From Nyssa sinensis (lineage: Eukaryota; Streptophyta; Magnoliopsida; Cornales; Nyssaceae), in the NCBI GenBank assembly GCA_008638375.1, contig CM018035.1, forward strand, positions 36,760,824-36,824,823: a stretch of DNA of 64,000 nucleotides. Direction: 5' to 3'. The position numbers were made by a program, and so were the translations under genes. Below are positions 46,135 to 57,815 of the stretch, piece after piece (positions within the stretch are counted from its first letter, which is position 1; the number at the start of each line of letters is the position of its first letter). The notes beneath the pieces were generated by a model that was given only the letters and a program-made list of their open reading frames with translations, made no database searches and had not been told where the DNA came from.

Positions 46135-46234
46135 NNNNNNNNNNNNNNNNNNNNNNNNNNNNNNNNNNNNNNNNNNNNNNNNNNNNNNNNNNNNNNNNNN
46201 NNNNNNNNNNNNNNNNNNNNNNNNNNNNNNNNNN
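46135..46234. other. Assembly gap (100 N)
   Basis: Exactly 100 N, the usual placeholder for a gap of unknown size. It begins in a tandem array and ends inside a giant LTR whose first 1 kb or more is missing, so a considerable amount of sequence is probably absent. Confidence 0.98.
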
Positions 46235-47828
46235 CTTGCCTATAAATCAATAAACACGTTTCAGCTTTCATATCATTTATCGAATTTATGCCTCGTTACT
46301 CTAAATACCTCCCTACTAATTTATGCTTTACGGTTTTTCATTTTAAACTTAATTTATCCAAGGGCAAAATCATTTACGTGTCTCTACTTTTTGGGTTCTG
46401 TTTTCATAATTTGGACTTCACCGTTGAGTCTAGTAGGTTTGAATTAATAAAAATTCACTATTTACTTAACTAAATCGGAGTCCGTTTGACTCACGTTCGA
46501 CGCAGGGCATTTTGGTCATTTGGCATTCTACGGGTATTTTTTTTTTTGGGACTCCGTCTCGTAAAATGGACCTCACCATTCAATTCAGAAGGTCCAAAAT
46601 AGTAAGTTTACACTAATCATTTGACTAATGTGTATGTCGGGAATTAAATTAATAATTAACCAAATTAATTAATTTAATTAATTAATTATATCTAATATAT
46701 ATATTATTTGGGCAGAAAGGATCACATGTGCCTTAGTGGCACAGTGGTCCGTGCTCCCTAATAATCCATCAGATCCTGAGGTCGAGCCGTGGGGGTAGCA
46801 GCTTCTTTGGTGTTATACGTATATTTTTTTTTCTTTAAACTGATTCAGTTTCAACCCATCAACCCATTCAATTTTAAAAAAAAACATCAAGCCCCCATCA
46901 ACAGCACCATCCCATTTAAATTCTAAAGCCAAACAGCCCCTGTCTTATAAAAATAACTGAAGCAGAATGGCACACAATAGCCCGTTTCATGGCTGTCACC
47001 CACGTTTTTCCGGCGATGCCGATCGTCTCTCCGACGACGGTGACTCGCCGGCGGTCATTTCCTTAAGTTTTCTCGATGGGGATCAGTTGGCATGTCAAGA
47101 GGGTTTCATATCTACCCTTAAAATTGAAATTTTTGGGGGTTTTGGGCTGCCAAAAATAGCCATAACAGTGTTGTGTAGCGCTGGGCATTTTTCCGACGAC
47201 TCGTCAAATTCTCAGTTCGTGGCTTCCTAGCCACGGTAACCCCATTTTTTTTTGGTGTTTTTCGCCACCCATGGGGATCATTTCCCTATTTGTAAATCTA
47301 GCTAAATCAATCAATTTTTGGATTATCCAAAATCTTTCATAGACCTGCAACTGACCATTACTCGCTTATCTCTGGACCAAACCCACTAGTTTTTGGTTCG
47401 TTGTGCTCTCCCTAAAGTCTAGTTTTGATCCTTACGTACCAAATTAGATTTTATCTAACTTGGTTTTGGGCGAGCTTTTAAGCTCCATCAATGGTGTTTT
47501 TTATGGTTCCTTCGGGTTTCTCGCGTCTAAGGCACTTCAATGGTTGCCTACTATTTTTCTGTGTCAACTTAAATTACCATGCATATCAAAACAAGTTCCT
47601 AAAAACCTAAATAGTGTTATTTTCTTATCGAACGAAGAATCTAAATTTGAGTTTTGAAATACCTTTCAATGGCCTCATTCTTCTCTTTGATCTTCCTGTG
47701 CACTTCTGTTGCGGTCCAGCCCCTTCTTCCTTCTCCCAGTTTCCTCCTTAATTCCTCTCTTACGTTCTAAATTCCCTCCAATGACACCAACGTACCCATT
47801 GTTATAAGCATTCCTCACAAACCCTTCA

Positions 47829-47871
<43 letters not shown>

Positions 47872-48320
47872 CGCCCTTCCAGTTTCTGCGCTTCAGCCCC
47901 CCAGCCGTTTCCTTCTTTTCTTTTTCTTTTTTTTCTTCAGTTACATCAGTTAACCTACACACACATATCTATATAATATATATATACATACTTTTTTTAT
48001 TTATTTACATAATCACATCTATATATATCCATATCCATATATATATATATAAATTCTCATTTTTATTTCTTTCAAATTCCTATTTTTATTTTTTATTTTT
48101 ATTTATTTATTATATATATATATTTTAATTTTGTTTCATTTCCTTTTAAATTTTATTTTATTTTATTTTATTTTATTTTATGATTATTATTTTCTTATTA
48201 TTGTCATTCGGTTGCCTTGTCATTCATCCATATATTCCAATTATTGAAACTCAACCCATTTATTTCAGTATCATAGCGTTAGGCCTTATTGGCTTGGTTA
48301 CAATGGGTCAGGGTATTATA
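46235..48320 (-). repeat. Chromovirus 3' LTR (outer part in the gap)
   Basis: In sense it starts TATAATACCCTGACCC (TG mutated to TA; the sister copy has TGTAATACCC) directly after the polypurine tract. It matches 56595-58278 from 46660 on. It includes a tRNA-like module (46737-46832), a (CT)n run at about 47832-47869 and TA tracts at 47970-48120. The frame at 46967-47230 is not a gene. The outer third, which would hold the conserved intron, lies in the gap. Confidence 0.82.
46720..46832 (+). other. tRNA-like module in the chromovirus 3' LTR
   Basis: A-box-like TGGCACAGTGG (46737-46747), a B-box-like GGTCGAGCC with one base missing from consensus (46780-46788) and a T9 run (46824-46832). The layout and the 'gtgggggtagcagctt' tail match the module in LTR B at 16790-16890. 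A copy is at 56651-56765. Confidence 0.5.
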
Positions 48321-48335
48321 TTCTCCCCCCCTTAG
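48321..48335 (-). other. Chromovirus polypurine tract
   Basis: In sense CTAAGGGGGGGAGAA directly precedes the 3' LTR. It ties the gypsy coding region to the TGTAATACCC-type LTR and so identifies the whole giant LTR superfamily. Confidence 0.88.
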
Positions 48336-48363
48336 ATAAGTTTGGTCCCCAAACTTAACCAAA

Positions 48364-49857
48364 TCATAATGCAAATAAATAAGGATACTGACTACGCATT
48401 TCCTCTTCTCGTTCCCATGTGGCTTCCTCCAGTCGAGAATTCCTCCATAATACCTTCACTAATGGAATGGTCTTGTTCCGTAGAACTTGCTCTCGTCGGT
48501 CTAAGATTTGTACCGGCTGCTCAACATAATTCAAATCCTCCTGAACATCTAGCGGCTCGTGTTCGATTATCTGATCTGGGTTGTGCACACATTTTTTTAT
48601 CATCGAAACATGGAATACATCATGTACATGAGCTAATTCAGTTGGTAATGCTAACTGATATGCTACTGGTCCGACTCGTCCAACAATCCTGAACGGTCCA
48701 ATGTATCGTGGTCCTAGTTTCCCTCTCTTGCCAAATCTGACCACTCCTTTCATCGATGATACCTTCAAGAACACATAGTCGTCTGTCGTGAACTCCAACT
48801 CTCGTCTCCTCGTGTCAGCATAACTCTTCTGTCAACTCTGAGTTGCTAGTAAACGCTGCCTTATCAAATGAATCTTATCGGTGGTCTGCTCTATTATCTC
48901 TGGCCCAAATAGCTTCCTATCACTCACTTCTGTCCAACATAGTGGAGATCTACACTGCCTGCCATATAGTGCCTCATACGGTGCCATACCAATACTGGAT
49001 TGGTAGCTGTTGTTATACGTGAACTCTACTAATGGTAGCTGATCCTCCCAACTTCCTTTAAAATCAATGACACAAAATCTCAGTAGGTCCTCCAATGTTT
49101 GTATCGCCCTCTCAGACTGTCTGTCTATCTCGGGATGGTATGTAGTGCTAAGACTCAACTCGGTGCCCATAGCTTTCGGTAGACTCCTCCAGAACTTAGA
49201 TACAAATCGTGGATCTCGATCGGATACAATGGATACAGGGACTCCATGTAATCGAACGATCTCCCTGATATAAAGCACGGCCAATCGTTCCAAAGTTTGA
49301 GTCATCTTGGTTGCAAGAAAATGGGCTGTCTTGGTCAGTCTGTCGACGATCACCTATATAGAATCTTTCCCATGCGATGTCTTCAGCAACCTTGATACAA
49401 AATCCATCGTGATATGCTCCCATTTCTATTCTGGTATCGGCAGTGACTATAGAAGCCTTCCTGGCTTTTGGTGCTCAACCTTGACCCGCTGGCACTCCAT
49501 ACATCGTGCAATGTGCTCAGCTATATCCTTCTTCATTCCTGACCACCAGTAAGTGCCCTTCATGTTGTGGTACATTTTTGTGTTTCCTGGATGTATAGCA
49601 AATCTAGAACTGTGTGCCTCATCAAGAATCTCCTTCTTAATCTCAGGTACGTCTGGCATGCAAATCCTGTCATAATAGTATAACACCCCATCTTGTATAG
49701 AAAATTCTGTATTTCCTTCAGTCTCGACCTCCTGAAGAAGCTTAAAAATCTTATTGTCGTGCGCCTGCAATTCCCTGATCTTGTCAACAATCGAAAGACC
49801 AATTGTGACATTGGCACACATCGCCCTAAAACCTGGCAAAATCACCTCCACCTCCAT
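48364..49857 (-). pseudogene. Chromovirus integrase with chromodomain (broken)
   Basis: In sense: an H2C2 zinc finger (SSRFAIHPGNTKMYHNMKGT, WWSGMKKDI, HIARCMECQRVKVEHQKPGR); a catalytic core with D at MIVDRLTKTAHFLA, D at VSIVSDRDPRFVSKFWRSL, and E in RQSERAIQTLEDLLR; NNSYQSSIGMAPYEALYGRQ; then RGKLGPRYIGPFRIVGRVGP. The C-terminal QILDRREQVLRNKTIPLVKV, LWRNSRLEEATWEREEEMRS is a chromodomain of the Del/Tekay type, which in family members is thought to steer integration to heterochromatin. Frame breaks occur near 49440 and 48830. Confidence 0.92.
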
Positions 49858-50106
49858 CGCCTCTAAATCTTATAGTAGCTCTTCCTGTGTAGTCAACAGG
49901 TAAGCAAGAGTCCCTGATGACTTCCTGCTAAGAGCATCAGCCACTACATTCGCTTTCCCTAGGTGGTACTGAATACTGAGCTCATAGTCCTTGATTAACT
50001 CCAACCAACGTTGTTGGCGCATATTAAGCTCTTTTTGTGTAAACAAGTAATTGAGGCTCTTGTGATCAGTGAAAATCTCATAGGTAGCTCCATATAGGTA
50101 ATGCCT

Positions 50107-51270
50107 CTAGATTTTCAATGCAAAAACAATAGCTGCAAGCTCAAGGTCATGAGTTGGGTAGTTCTTCTCATGTGTCCTCAGTTGCCGTGAAGCATAAGCT
50201 ACTACCTTCCCTTGTTGCATCAGAACACACCCCAAGCCTTGGTGTGAGGCATCACTGTAGATCATAAAGCCCTTTGTCCCATCTGGTACTGTCAGGATTG
50301 GAGCTGTAACCAATCGGTTCTTTAGCTCTTGAAAACTTTGCTCCCTCTCCTCAGTCCAGATGAATGGAGTATTCTTCTTGGTCAGTTGGGTAATTAGCAT
50401 GGCTATCTTGAAAAATCCTTGACAAATCTTCGATAATAGCCAGCTAAACCCATAAAACTACGAACCTCCGTGACAGTAGTCGGTCGGGGCCAACTAGTAA
50501 TAGCCTCTATCTTTTGGGGGTCCACGGAGATCCCATCCTTACTAACCACATGCCCTAAAAAGGAAACGCTTTGGAGCCAGAATTCACACTTCTTCAACTT
50601 ACGTACAACTTCTGCTCCCCTAGCGTCTGTAGGACCTTTCTCAAATGCACCTCGTGTTCCTCCTGGTTCTTAGAATAGACCAAAATATCATCAATGAATA
50701 CAATCACAAAATCGTCCAAGTACGGCTTGAATACTCTGTTCATTAAGTCCATGAATGCGGCTGGAGCATTAGTCACTCCAAAAGGCATGACCAAAAACTC
50801 ATAATGCCCATACCGTGTTCGGAACGCCATCTTTGAATGTCTGTAGGTCTAACCTTCAATCGGTGGTAACCGAACCTTAGATCAATCTTTGAAAACACTT
50901 GGGCCCCCTTCAGCTGGTCAAATAAATCATCTACTCTTAGTAGTGGATACCTATTTTTTATGGCGACCTTATTCAATTCTCAGTAGTCTATACACAATCT
51001 CATAGTCTCATCTTTCTTCTTGACAAACAGTACAGGTGCACCCCATGGTGATGAACTAGGTCGTATGAAACCCTTGTCTAATAGTTCCTGTAACTGTAAC
51101 TTTAACTCCTTCAGCTCAGCTGGGGACATTCGGTAGGGTGTCTTAGATATCGGTGCAGTGCCTGGCAATACATCGATGCTAAACTCAATCTCACGATCAA
51201 CAGGCATCCCTAGAAGATCATCCAAAAACACCTCAGGAAATTCCCTGGCAATGCGAATCTGGTCTAACAC
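50107..51270 (-). pseudogene. Chromovirus reverse transcriptase and RNase H (broken)
   Basis: In sense: [100 protein letters not shown]; the catalytic [11 protein letters not shown] (about 50670-50700); [20 protein letters not shown]; then RNase H with [20 protein letters not shown] and [20 protein letters not shown]. There are three or four frame changes. RNase H beyond 50107 is further decayed to 49860. Confidence 0.92.
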
Positions 51271-51291
51271 TGGCTGCTGTGACTCGGTGTC

Positions 51292-51716
51292 CTAGATGCT
51301 ACACAAGAAACCATGGCACCCCTTGCGGAGTAAACGACTAGCCTGTATAGCAGAAACAAAATAAGGTGGAGCAACCACTCCAGTCCCCTTAAACTCAGCG
51401 GTCGAAAATCCGGGGCTCTGGATAAACACCCTCTTGGTCACACAATCTATCGTCGCATGATTTGTAGTTAACCAATCCATTCCGAGAATAACGTCAAACC
51501 CACATATTTCTAATGGTATCAGATCGGCAAATAAAGGCACCCCCATAATCTGTATCTCACAATTCTTATACATGGCCTCCCCCATTAATGATTGCCCCGA
51601 TGGTACAGTCACATTAAGTAAGTATCCCAGGGGTTCTGTCGATCTGTTCAACTTAGCAGCATATGAAGGGATATAAAAGAGTACGTAGAACCAGTATCAA
51701 ATAAAACATGGGCAGG
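51292..51716 (-). pseudogene. Chromovirus protease (broken)
   Basis: In sense VLFDTGSTYSFIS gives the aspartic protease site D-T-G-S at about 51690. After a frameshift NRSTEPLGYLLNVTVPSGQS follows, then FADLIPLEICGFDVILGMDW, the conserved second block of gypsy proteases (D-V-I-L-G-M-D-W). It would cleave the polyprotein. Confidence 0.88.
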
Positions 51717-52127
51717 CTATGCACAAACTAAAAGAGTACCTGCTACCACAGAAGTCGAAGCCTGCATATCCCCTGGCATTAAGGCGAAAACCCATCCGGC
51801 CTGTTGTGGACCATTCCCCTGTCCATTTCTGTGGTTTGGTGGCCTGTTCGTTGTAGCTGTAAATACGGGTGCTGGTGCTCTGAGTGCTGGTGCCGGTGCT
51901 GGTGCTGGTTCTCTAATTGAAGCAATACTGGTAGTGGCTCTGTTATTCTGAGGACACTCTCGAGCGAAATGTCCTGCTTGGCCACAATAATAACAAACAT
52001 TACTGTCCTTCAAACATTGGCCCTTGTGTTCATTCTGGCAGTTGGGGCATTTAGCTGCAGTCCCCTCTGGTTTGCTTGGCCTCCTCAAATTGGGCCCTGT
52101 AGTTCGGGATCTAATCCCGAGTCTAGT
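51717..52127 (-). pseudogene. Chromovirus gag C-terminal part with zinc knuckle
   Basis: In sense a CCHC knuckle (VCYYCGQAGHFARECPQNN, about 51960-52015) is preceded by a second Cys cluster (KCPNCQNEHKGQCLK) and followed by an Ala/Pro-rich linker. The upstream border is the insertion point of solo LTR D at 52133. Confidence 0.88.
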
Positions 52128-52132
52128 GAATG

Positions 52133-55100
52133 TGTAAAATCCTGACCCGGGATATGACACAGAAACTGAGGTAGACCCGATCGAGTACACGTAAACCGAG
52201 ATAAGTCGAGCCGAGTAGCGTAATACCCGTTCTAACCGAACATAAGTTCAGAATAAATTTATATAATTTCATTTTATCCAAGAAGGTCAAATAATAATAC
52301 AGAGCTTTAATCAAGCAATGAACATACTATCAGAGACAAACCGAGACCGCTTCAGACCCAAATATAGTAGACCTTAAGATGCACCAAATTAATTAACATA
52401 CAGTGACGGGCACGATTACCGAGGTAATTAACCGAAGTTATAATCTCACAAAATTACAAGATTAAGAAAAAGTATGAGTAAACCGAGCCGAGAATAGTAA
52501 TACCAAAAATAAACCCGAGCGGTATGGAGACTTATATACGTAGGCCAATACATGCCTCGATCTACGTGCATAATGTATTTTAATAGATGCAAGAATATAT
52601 ATATATATATATGAGATAATATATAAATAGAGGTATTAGTATAATTGGATATGTATTATGTATATATCTATATATATATAATAAAATATTTATTTTATAT
52701 ATATATATATAAGCATACAAAAGAATAAAAAAAAAAAAAAAAGAAGAAAAGAATAAAAAAAAAAGAAAGAAAAGAAGAGAAACGGATGGGGAAATGAAGA
52801 GGCATGAAACTGATAGGAGAGAAAGGGAAAAAGAAAAAGAAGAAAAGTAAGGTCAAATAAGGTGGCTGGGTATATATATATATATATATAGTATCTCATG
52901 TGAACAGTGGAAAAAAAAAAAGGGAGAAGAAGAGGGGGGCTGCCGTAGGGGAGGCGGTGCAATAGGATAAAGAAAGAGAAAAAGAAAAGAGAGAAACAGA
53001 GAAAAGAGAGAAGAATGAGACGGCTGTGCAGCAGATCTGTGCGTGTTGTGCAACGGCAAATCAGAACAGAGAATGAGAAATTCATAGATGTATTAGATAT
53101 GTGTGTGTGCAGTGCGTTGCAGCAGGTGGATTGCCGAAATTGAAAAGCAACAGCCGTATCAGCCGCATAAACGAATGGCTATGGTGGAGGATTCATGCGG
53201 CTGCTGTGATGGAAATTTGAGAGAAATAGTGCAGCCCATGAGGCTTTTAACAGGAACCAAATTATATATACATATATATATATGTGTGTGTAAGTGATCG
53301 TAGCAGTGTGCGGTCAAGGGAAATTAACGGTTTGGAGCAGCAACGGTGGGGGTTCAAGAGATCCATGGAAATATATAGTTATATATGTGAATGCATATGG
53401 TTTTGGTAGTGCAGAAAATTGTGTATGTACGTATGATTGTGTTCTGTCGTTGGAACAAAGAGGCAGTAGCAACAGGGGGAAAGGTTGCTGTGTGTTGGCG
53501 CAGTGCAGGGATGACGGTACAGCACAGTGGAGAGGGGATGAAATTGGAAAACCTGGAGGAAGTTTGGAGGGATTGATGTGGTTCCTATGATAGATCGGAG
53601 AGTGAAATTGTGAGAAAATTGAGAGAGAGGGAAGGGGAGATGGCACAGCAGTAGTGTTGCGTGGTGCGTGGCAGTAACGGCAGAGGGATTTAGTGGTGCT
53701 GTTCGGTGTGAGGTGGTTCGGAGAGACGGCCGTAGGAGTAGCTGCAATAAGGGTTCGGTCCTGGTGATGCCGTGAGTGCAGCAGGTATGTATTGTTGTGA
53801 CCATAGCAGAAACAACAAACCAGAAGAGCACAGCAGCAGCAAAACCGAATAGATATCAGGTTGCTGTTGGGTGCAGAAATTCACAGTAGATTGGATTAAA
53901 TGAACGCGAAGCAACGGGGTAAAATACTGACCTTTAGTCTTGAATTTTTAGAAGTATGAATAATCAGATTTATTTGGGATTTCATTAAACATAGAAATTA
54001 TTTTAAAATTTCAAATTGGAATCGAGAAAAAAAAAATAATCCAGGAAGGAAACACAGCCGCTAGGCTGAGTTTCGTAATTTTATTCGGTCCAAACCAGGT
54101 TGAGTCCGACCCGACTCACCCATTCAGATAGCTGCCTAACAATATTACTGTATGGGTAAAATTTTAGATTTGAGTTCGGGAAGTGTTTGCTTGAAAAGGA
54201 GAAGTTGTCCAATGATTGGCTTAAAATGGAAACGTACGGGAAAAATAATGGAAACTTATAAGAATTGGAAAAATTAGGGGCAGTAAATAGAACCTTGTGA
54301 GATTTTAATTATTAGGGTTGATTGTGAATTGACCCGAGTGAATAAAATAATATTTAATTAAATAATTATTTAAAGGAGAAATTTCTAAAATGCCCTAAGT
54401 CGAAAAGTAGTCCAACGGACTCCGAATAAATTAATTGAATAGTAGATTTTTATTATTTGGAGCATTTCGGACTCATCCGTGGAGTCCGATTTGTGAAAAG
54501 AAGACCCGAGAAATAAAAGACCCGTAAAAGTGCAAAATGACCGTTTTGCCCTTTTTAGTACAGAAGTCCAAATTGAATTCCGCGAAAGCCTAAATCGACT
54601 TTGTTTGATATTCCAGATTCAATAGTAAAGTCTATTCTAGTAGAAGAGATAAAAATAGTAAAGAGGCATAAAATTTGATGAATAGCTTGAATTAGACATA
54701 TATATATATGTATAGACTGAGATTGGTTTCCTGAATCATAGGAGTACCCAGATACAAGAAGAAGGCGGTTTGACCTTCTAGACAGATACAGTAAAAGGTA
54801 AGTAATCTCTGATCTCTGTTTATGTTACATTCCAAGCCATGTCAACAGTTTTTCATATATCACTTGTTGTATTCCATATATACCAGAACGTTCATCAAGT
54901 CCACATTGATATTGCTCTATCTTGTGGAAAGTATTTATTGATTGTTGTATATCTCGATCATGATTTGTACACTTGTGCATGGATTCATTTTGTACACTTG
55001 TACTTAGGGCCGTGAGGGCTAGACAATTTATTCGAAGTAGCCTAGTAAACGTAGTTCAGATAACTATTGTTACGTCAGATTCGCCTAGAACCAGTTATGT

Positions 55101-56092
55101 TCCACATTTATACTCTTCGTGGAGGTAGCACGATCCTGATATATTATTAGTGCTGGATTTGTGCTCAGTCACATCTCCATCTGATGCTATTTACGACCTT
55201 CGGGTCCAGTTATGACCTTCGGGTCCAGATTATTATACAGTGTACACAGAGCAGTATTCATACAGCCGACCGGAACTAAATATTCATACAGCCCGAATGG
55301 GAACTGGATATTTATACAGCCAACTGGAACTGAATACGAGCTCAGGGGGTAGCCGGGCCCCAGCCGAGCGCATCAACCAGTTTTGATATCACTATCATTT
55401 ATTTGATTTTCATAGCTTGATTATATTATATCATTATGAATGATCATCAGATTTCTCTTATCGGATATCATAGTTTGATCATATTATATCATTATGAATG
55501 ATCATAAGATTTCACAGCTTTCTTTGAGCGCATAGAAGTGTATTATCAGACAGATTTCATAGCTTATCATTTGAGTTTTTATCATTTGATATTGAGTTCT
55601 ATATTTATTGACTGGCTAGCACATCAGCATTTATCCTAGTTCTTTATGGATAATGCATTATATATTCTTGTACACATAATAGAGCAAAGGAGAATTACTT
55701 ATTGAGCTTTCATTAGCTCACCCCAAACTTACCACCCCTTTCAGGAAATGAAGCTGTAGAAGAGCAAGTAACAGTAGCAGTAGCAGTCAGCTAGATAGCA
55801 GTGGACATTTCTTTTGAAGTTGTAAGTGTAATACTTAGTACAGTCAGTCTTGTAGCTCTCCCATGTATCCACGTCTTGGGGATGAACAGTTGTATTAAGA
55901 AATTTTGTATTGCGCATTTTGTAAAACATTATATAAATTACATGCAACTTTTATTTATTTTATTCCGCATTTAGTTGTTGCATGTTAGAAGCATTGATTG
56001 TGTTAGACAGTTGAGACCCTTGGTTCGACAAGCAGCGTCGGATCGGGTGCGCGACACGAGATCCGCATAGGGTGGGGTCTCGGGTCGTGACA
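52133..56092 (+). repeat. Giant solo LTR D (3960 bp), TSD GAATG
   Basis: It starts TGTAAAATCCTGACCCGGGA and ends CTCGGGTCGTGACA, with GAATG at 52128-52132 and 56093-56097. It is the reverse-complement partner of LTR A, alike over most of its length. It lies in the chromovirus gag in opposite orientation. In sense it has donor AAAAG|GTAAGTAATC (54798) and acceptor CACCCCTTTCAG (ends 55744), a putative 947-bp intron and the clearest splice pair in the window. The frames at 52690-53085 and 53294-53914 are low-complexity. Confidence 0.9.
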
Positions 56093-56097
56093 GAATG

Positions 56098-56585
56098 AAG
56101 GTCCTTGCCTAGAGGAAAAAGACCCTACCCTCTGATTTTGACCTCCACCTGGCCTCTACTTTACCCGTCTCTTGGCGAACTCTTCACCACTTATCTCAAC
56201 GATTTTGGCGGTGGCCACTACGTCATTGAAAGTAGGTAACCGTTGAGACCTCACTCTGTCCTTAATGGCCCACCGTAGCCCCTCCTCAAACTTCCGGGCC
56301 TTAAGATCCTCACTGTTGTTAACATTTGGTGCAAATCTGGCCAACTCATTGAATATGGCCTCATACTGCTCCACTGTCATATTGCCCTACTGAAGTACCA
56401 TGAACTCAGTAATTTTTCGATTCTTCACTTCACGAGGAAAGTACTTCTCATTGAACACTGTCGTAAAACGCTGCCAATCCATGTTCGGCTCCCTGGTCTC
56501 CTCAAGCATCCACCATTTGTGGGCAGCTCCCTTGAACCGATATGTGGCATAAGCCACCTTCTGTGTCTCAGTGCATGGAAAGATG
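56098..56585 (-). pseudogene. Chromovirus gag N-terminal part, truncated
   Basis: In sense ETQKVAYATYRFKGAAHKWW, then DWQRFTTVFNEKYFPREVKN, a stop, then MTVEQYEAIFNELARFAPNV, KARKFEEGLRWAIKDRVRSQ. This is the gypsy retrotransposon gag domain. The protein begins abruptly at FPCTETQK; some tens of N-terminal residues are missing because of the deletion that fuses gag to the LTR at about 56590. Confidence 0.88.
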
Positions 56586-56594
56586 CGGAAAATC

Positions 56595-57771
56595 GAATTT
56601 ATTAATTTAATTAATTAATTATATCTAATATATATCATTTGGGCAGAAAGGATCACATGTGCCTTAGTGGCACAGTGCTCCGTGCTCCCTAATAATCCAT
56701 CAGATCCTGAGGTCGAGCCGTGGGGGCAGCAGCTTCTATGGTGTTATTCGTATATATTTTTTTTTCTTTAAACTGATTCAGTTTCAACCCATCAACCCAT
56801 TCAATTATAAAAAAAAAAAATCAAGCAGCCCAATCCACATCAACAGCCCATCCCATTTAAATTCTAAAGCCAAACAGCCCCTGTCTTATAAAAATAACTG
56901 AAGCAGAATGGCACACAGTAGCCCGTTTCATGGTTGTCACCCACGTTTTTCCGGCGAGATGCCGGTCGTCTTCTCCGGCGACGGTGACTCACCGGCGGTC
57001 ATTTCCTTAAGTTTTCTCGATGGGGATCAGTTGGGCATGTCAAGAGGGTTTCATATCTACCCTTAGAATTGAAATTTTTGGGGTTTTGGGCTGCCAAAAA
57101 CAGCCATAACAGTGGCTGTGCAGCGCTGGGCGTTTTTTCGGCGACTCGTCAAATTCTCAGTTCGTGGCTTCCTAGCCACGGTTTGAACCCCTTTTTTTTT
57201 TTTGTGTTTTTCGGCACCCATGGGGATCATTTCCCTATTTGTAAATCTAGCTAAATCAATCAATTTTTGGATTATCCAAAATCTTCTATAGACCTGCAAC
57301 TGACCATTACTCGTTTATCTCTGGACCAAACCCACTAGTTTTTGGTTCCTTGTGCTCTCCCTAAAGTCTAGTTTTGATCCTTATGTACCAAATTAGATTT
57401 TATCTAAGTTGGTTTCTGGGTGAGCTTTTAAGCTCCATCAATGGCGTTTCTATGGTTCCTTCGGTTTCTCGCGTCTAAGGCACTCAATGGTTGCCTACTA
57501 TTTTTCTGTGTCAACTTAAATTACCATGCATATCAAAACAAGTTCCTAACAACCTAAACACTGTTATTTTCTTATCGAACGAAAAATCTAAATTTGAGTT
57601 TTGAAATACCTTTCAATGGCCTCATTCTTTGATCTTCCTGTGCACTTCTGTTGCGTCCAGCCCCTTCTTCCTTCTCCCAGTTTCCTCTTTAATTCCTCTC
57701 TTACATTCTAAATTCCCTCAATGACACCAACGTACCCATTGTTATAAGCATTCCTCACAAACCCTTCAGTT

Positions 57772-57815
<44 letters not shown>

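Noticed and set aside
46967..47230. 87-residue frame starting MAHNSPFHGC in the chromovirus LTR
   Set aside because: The sister LTR copy at 56908-57160 has indels that shift this frame, so it is not maintained as protein.
52690..53914. Several frames of 60-150 residues in LTR D
   Set aside because: They are Phe/Leu/Ser-rich or His/Thr-rich frames in low-complexity LTR DNA, and sister LTR A does not keep them.
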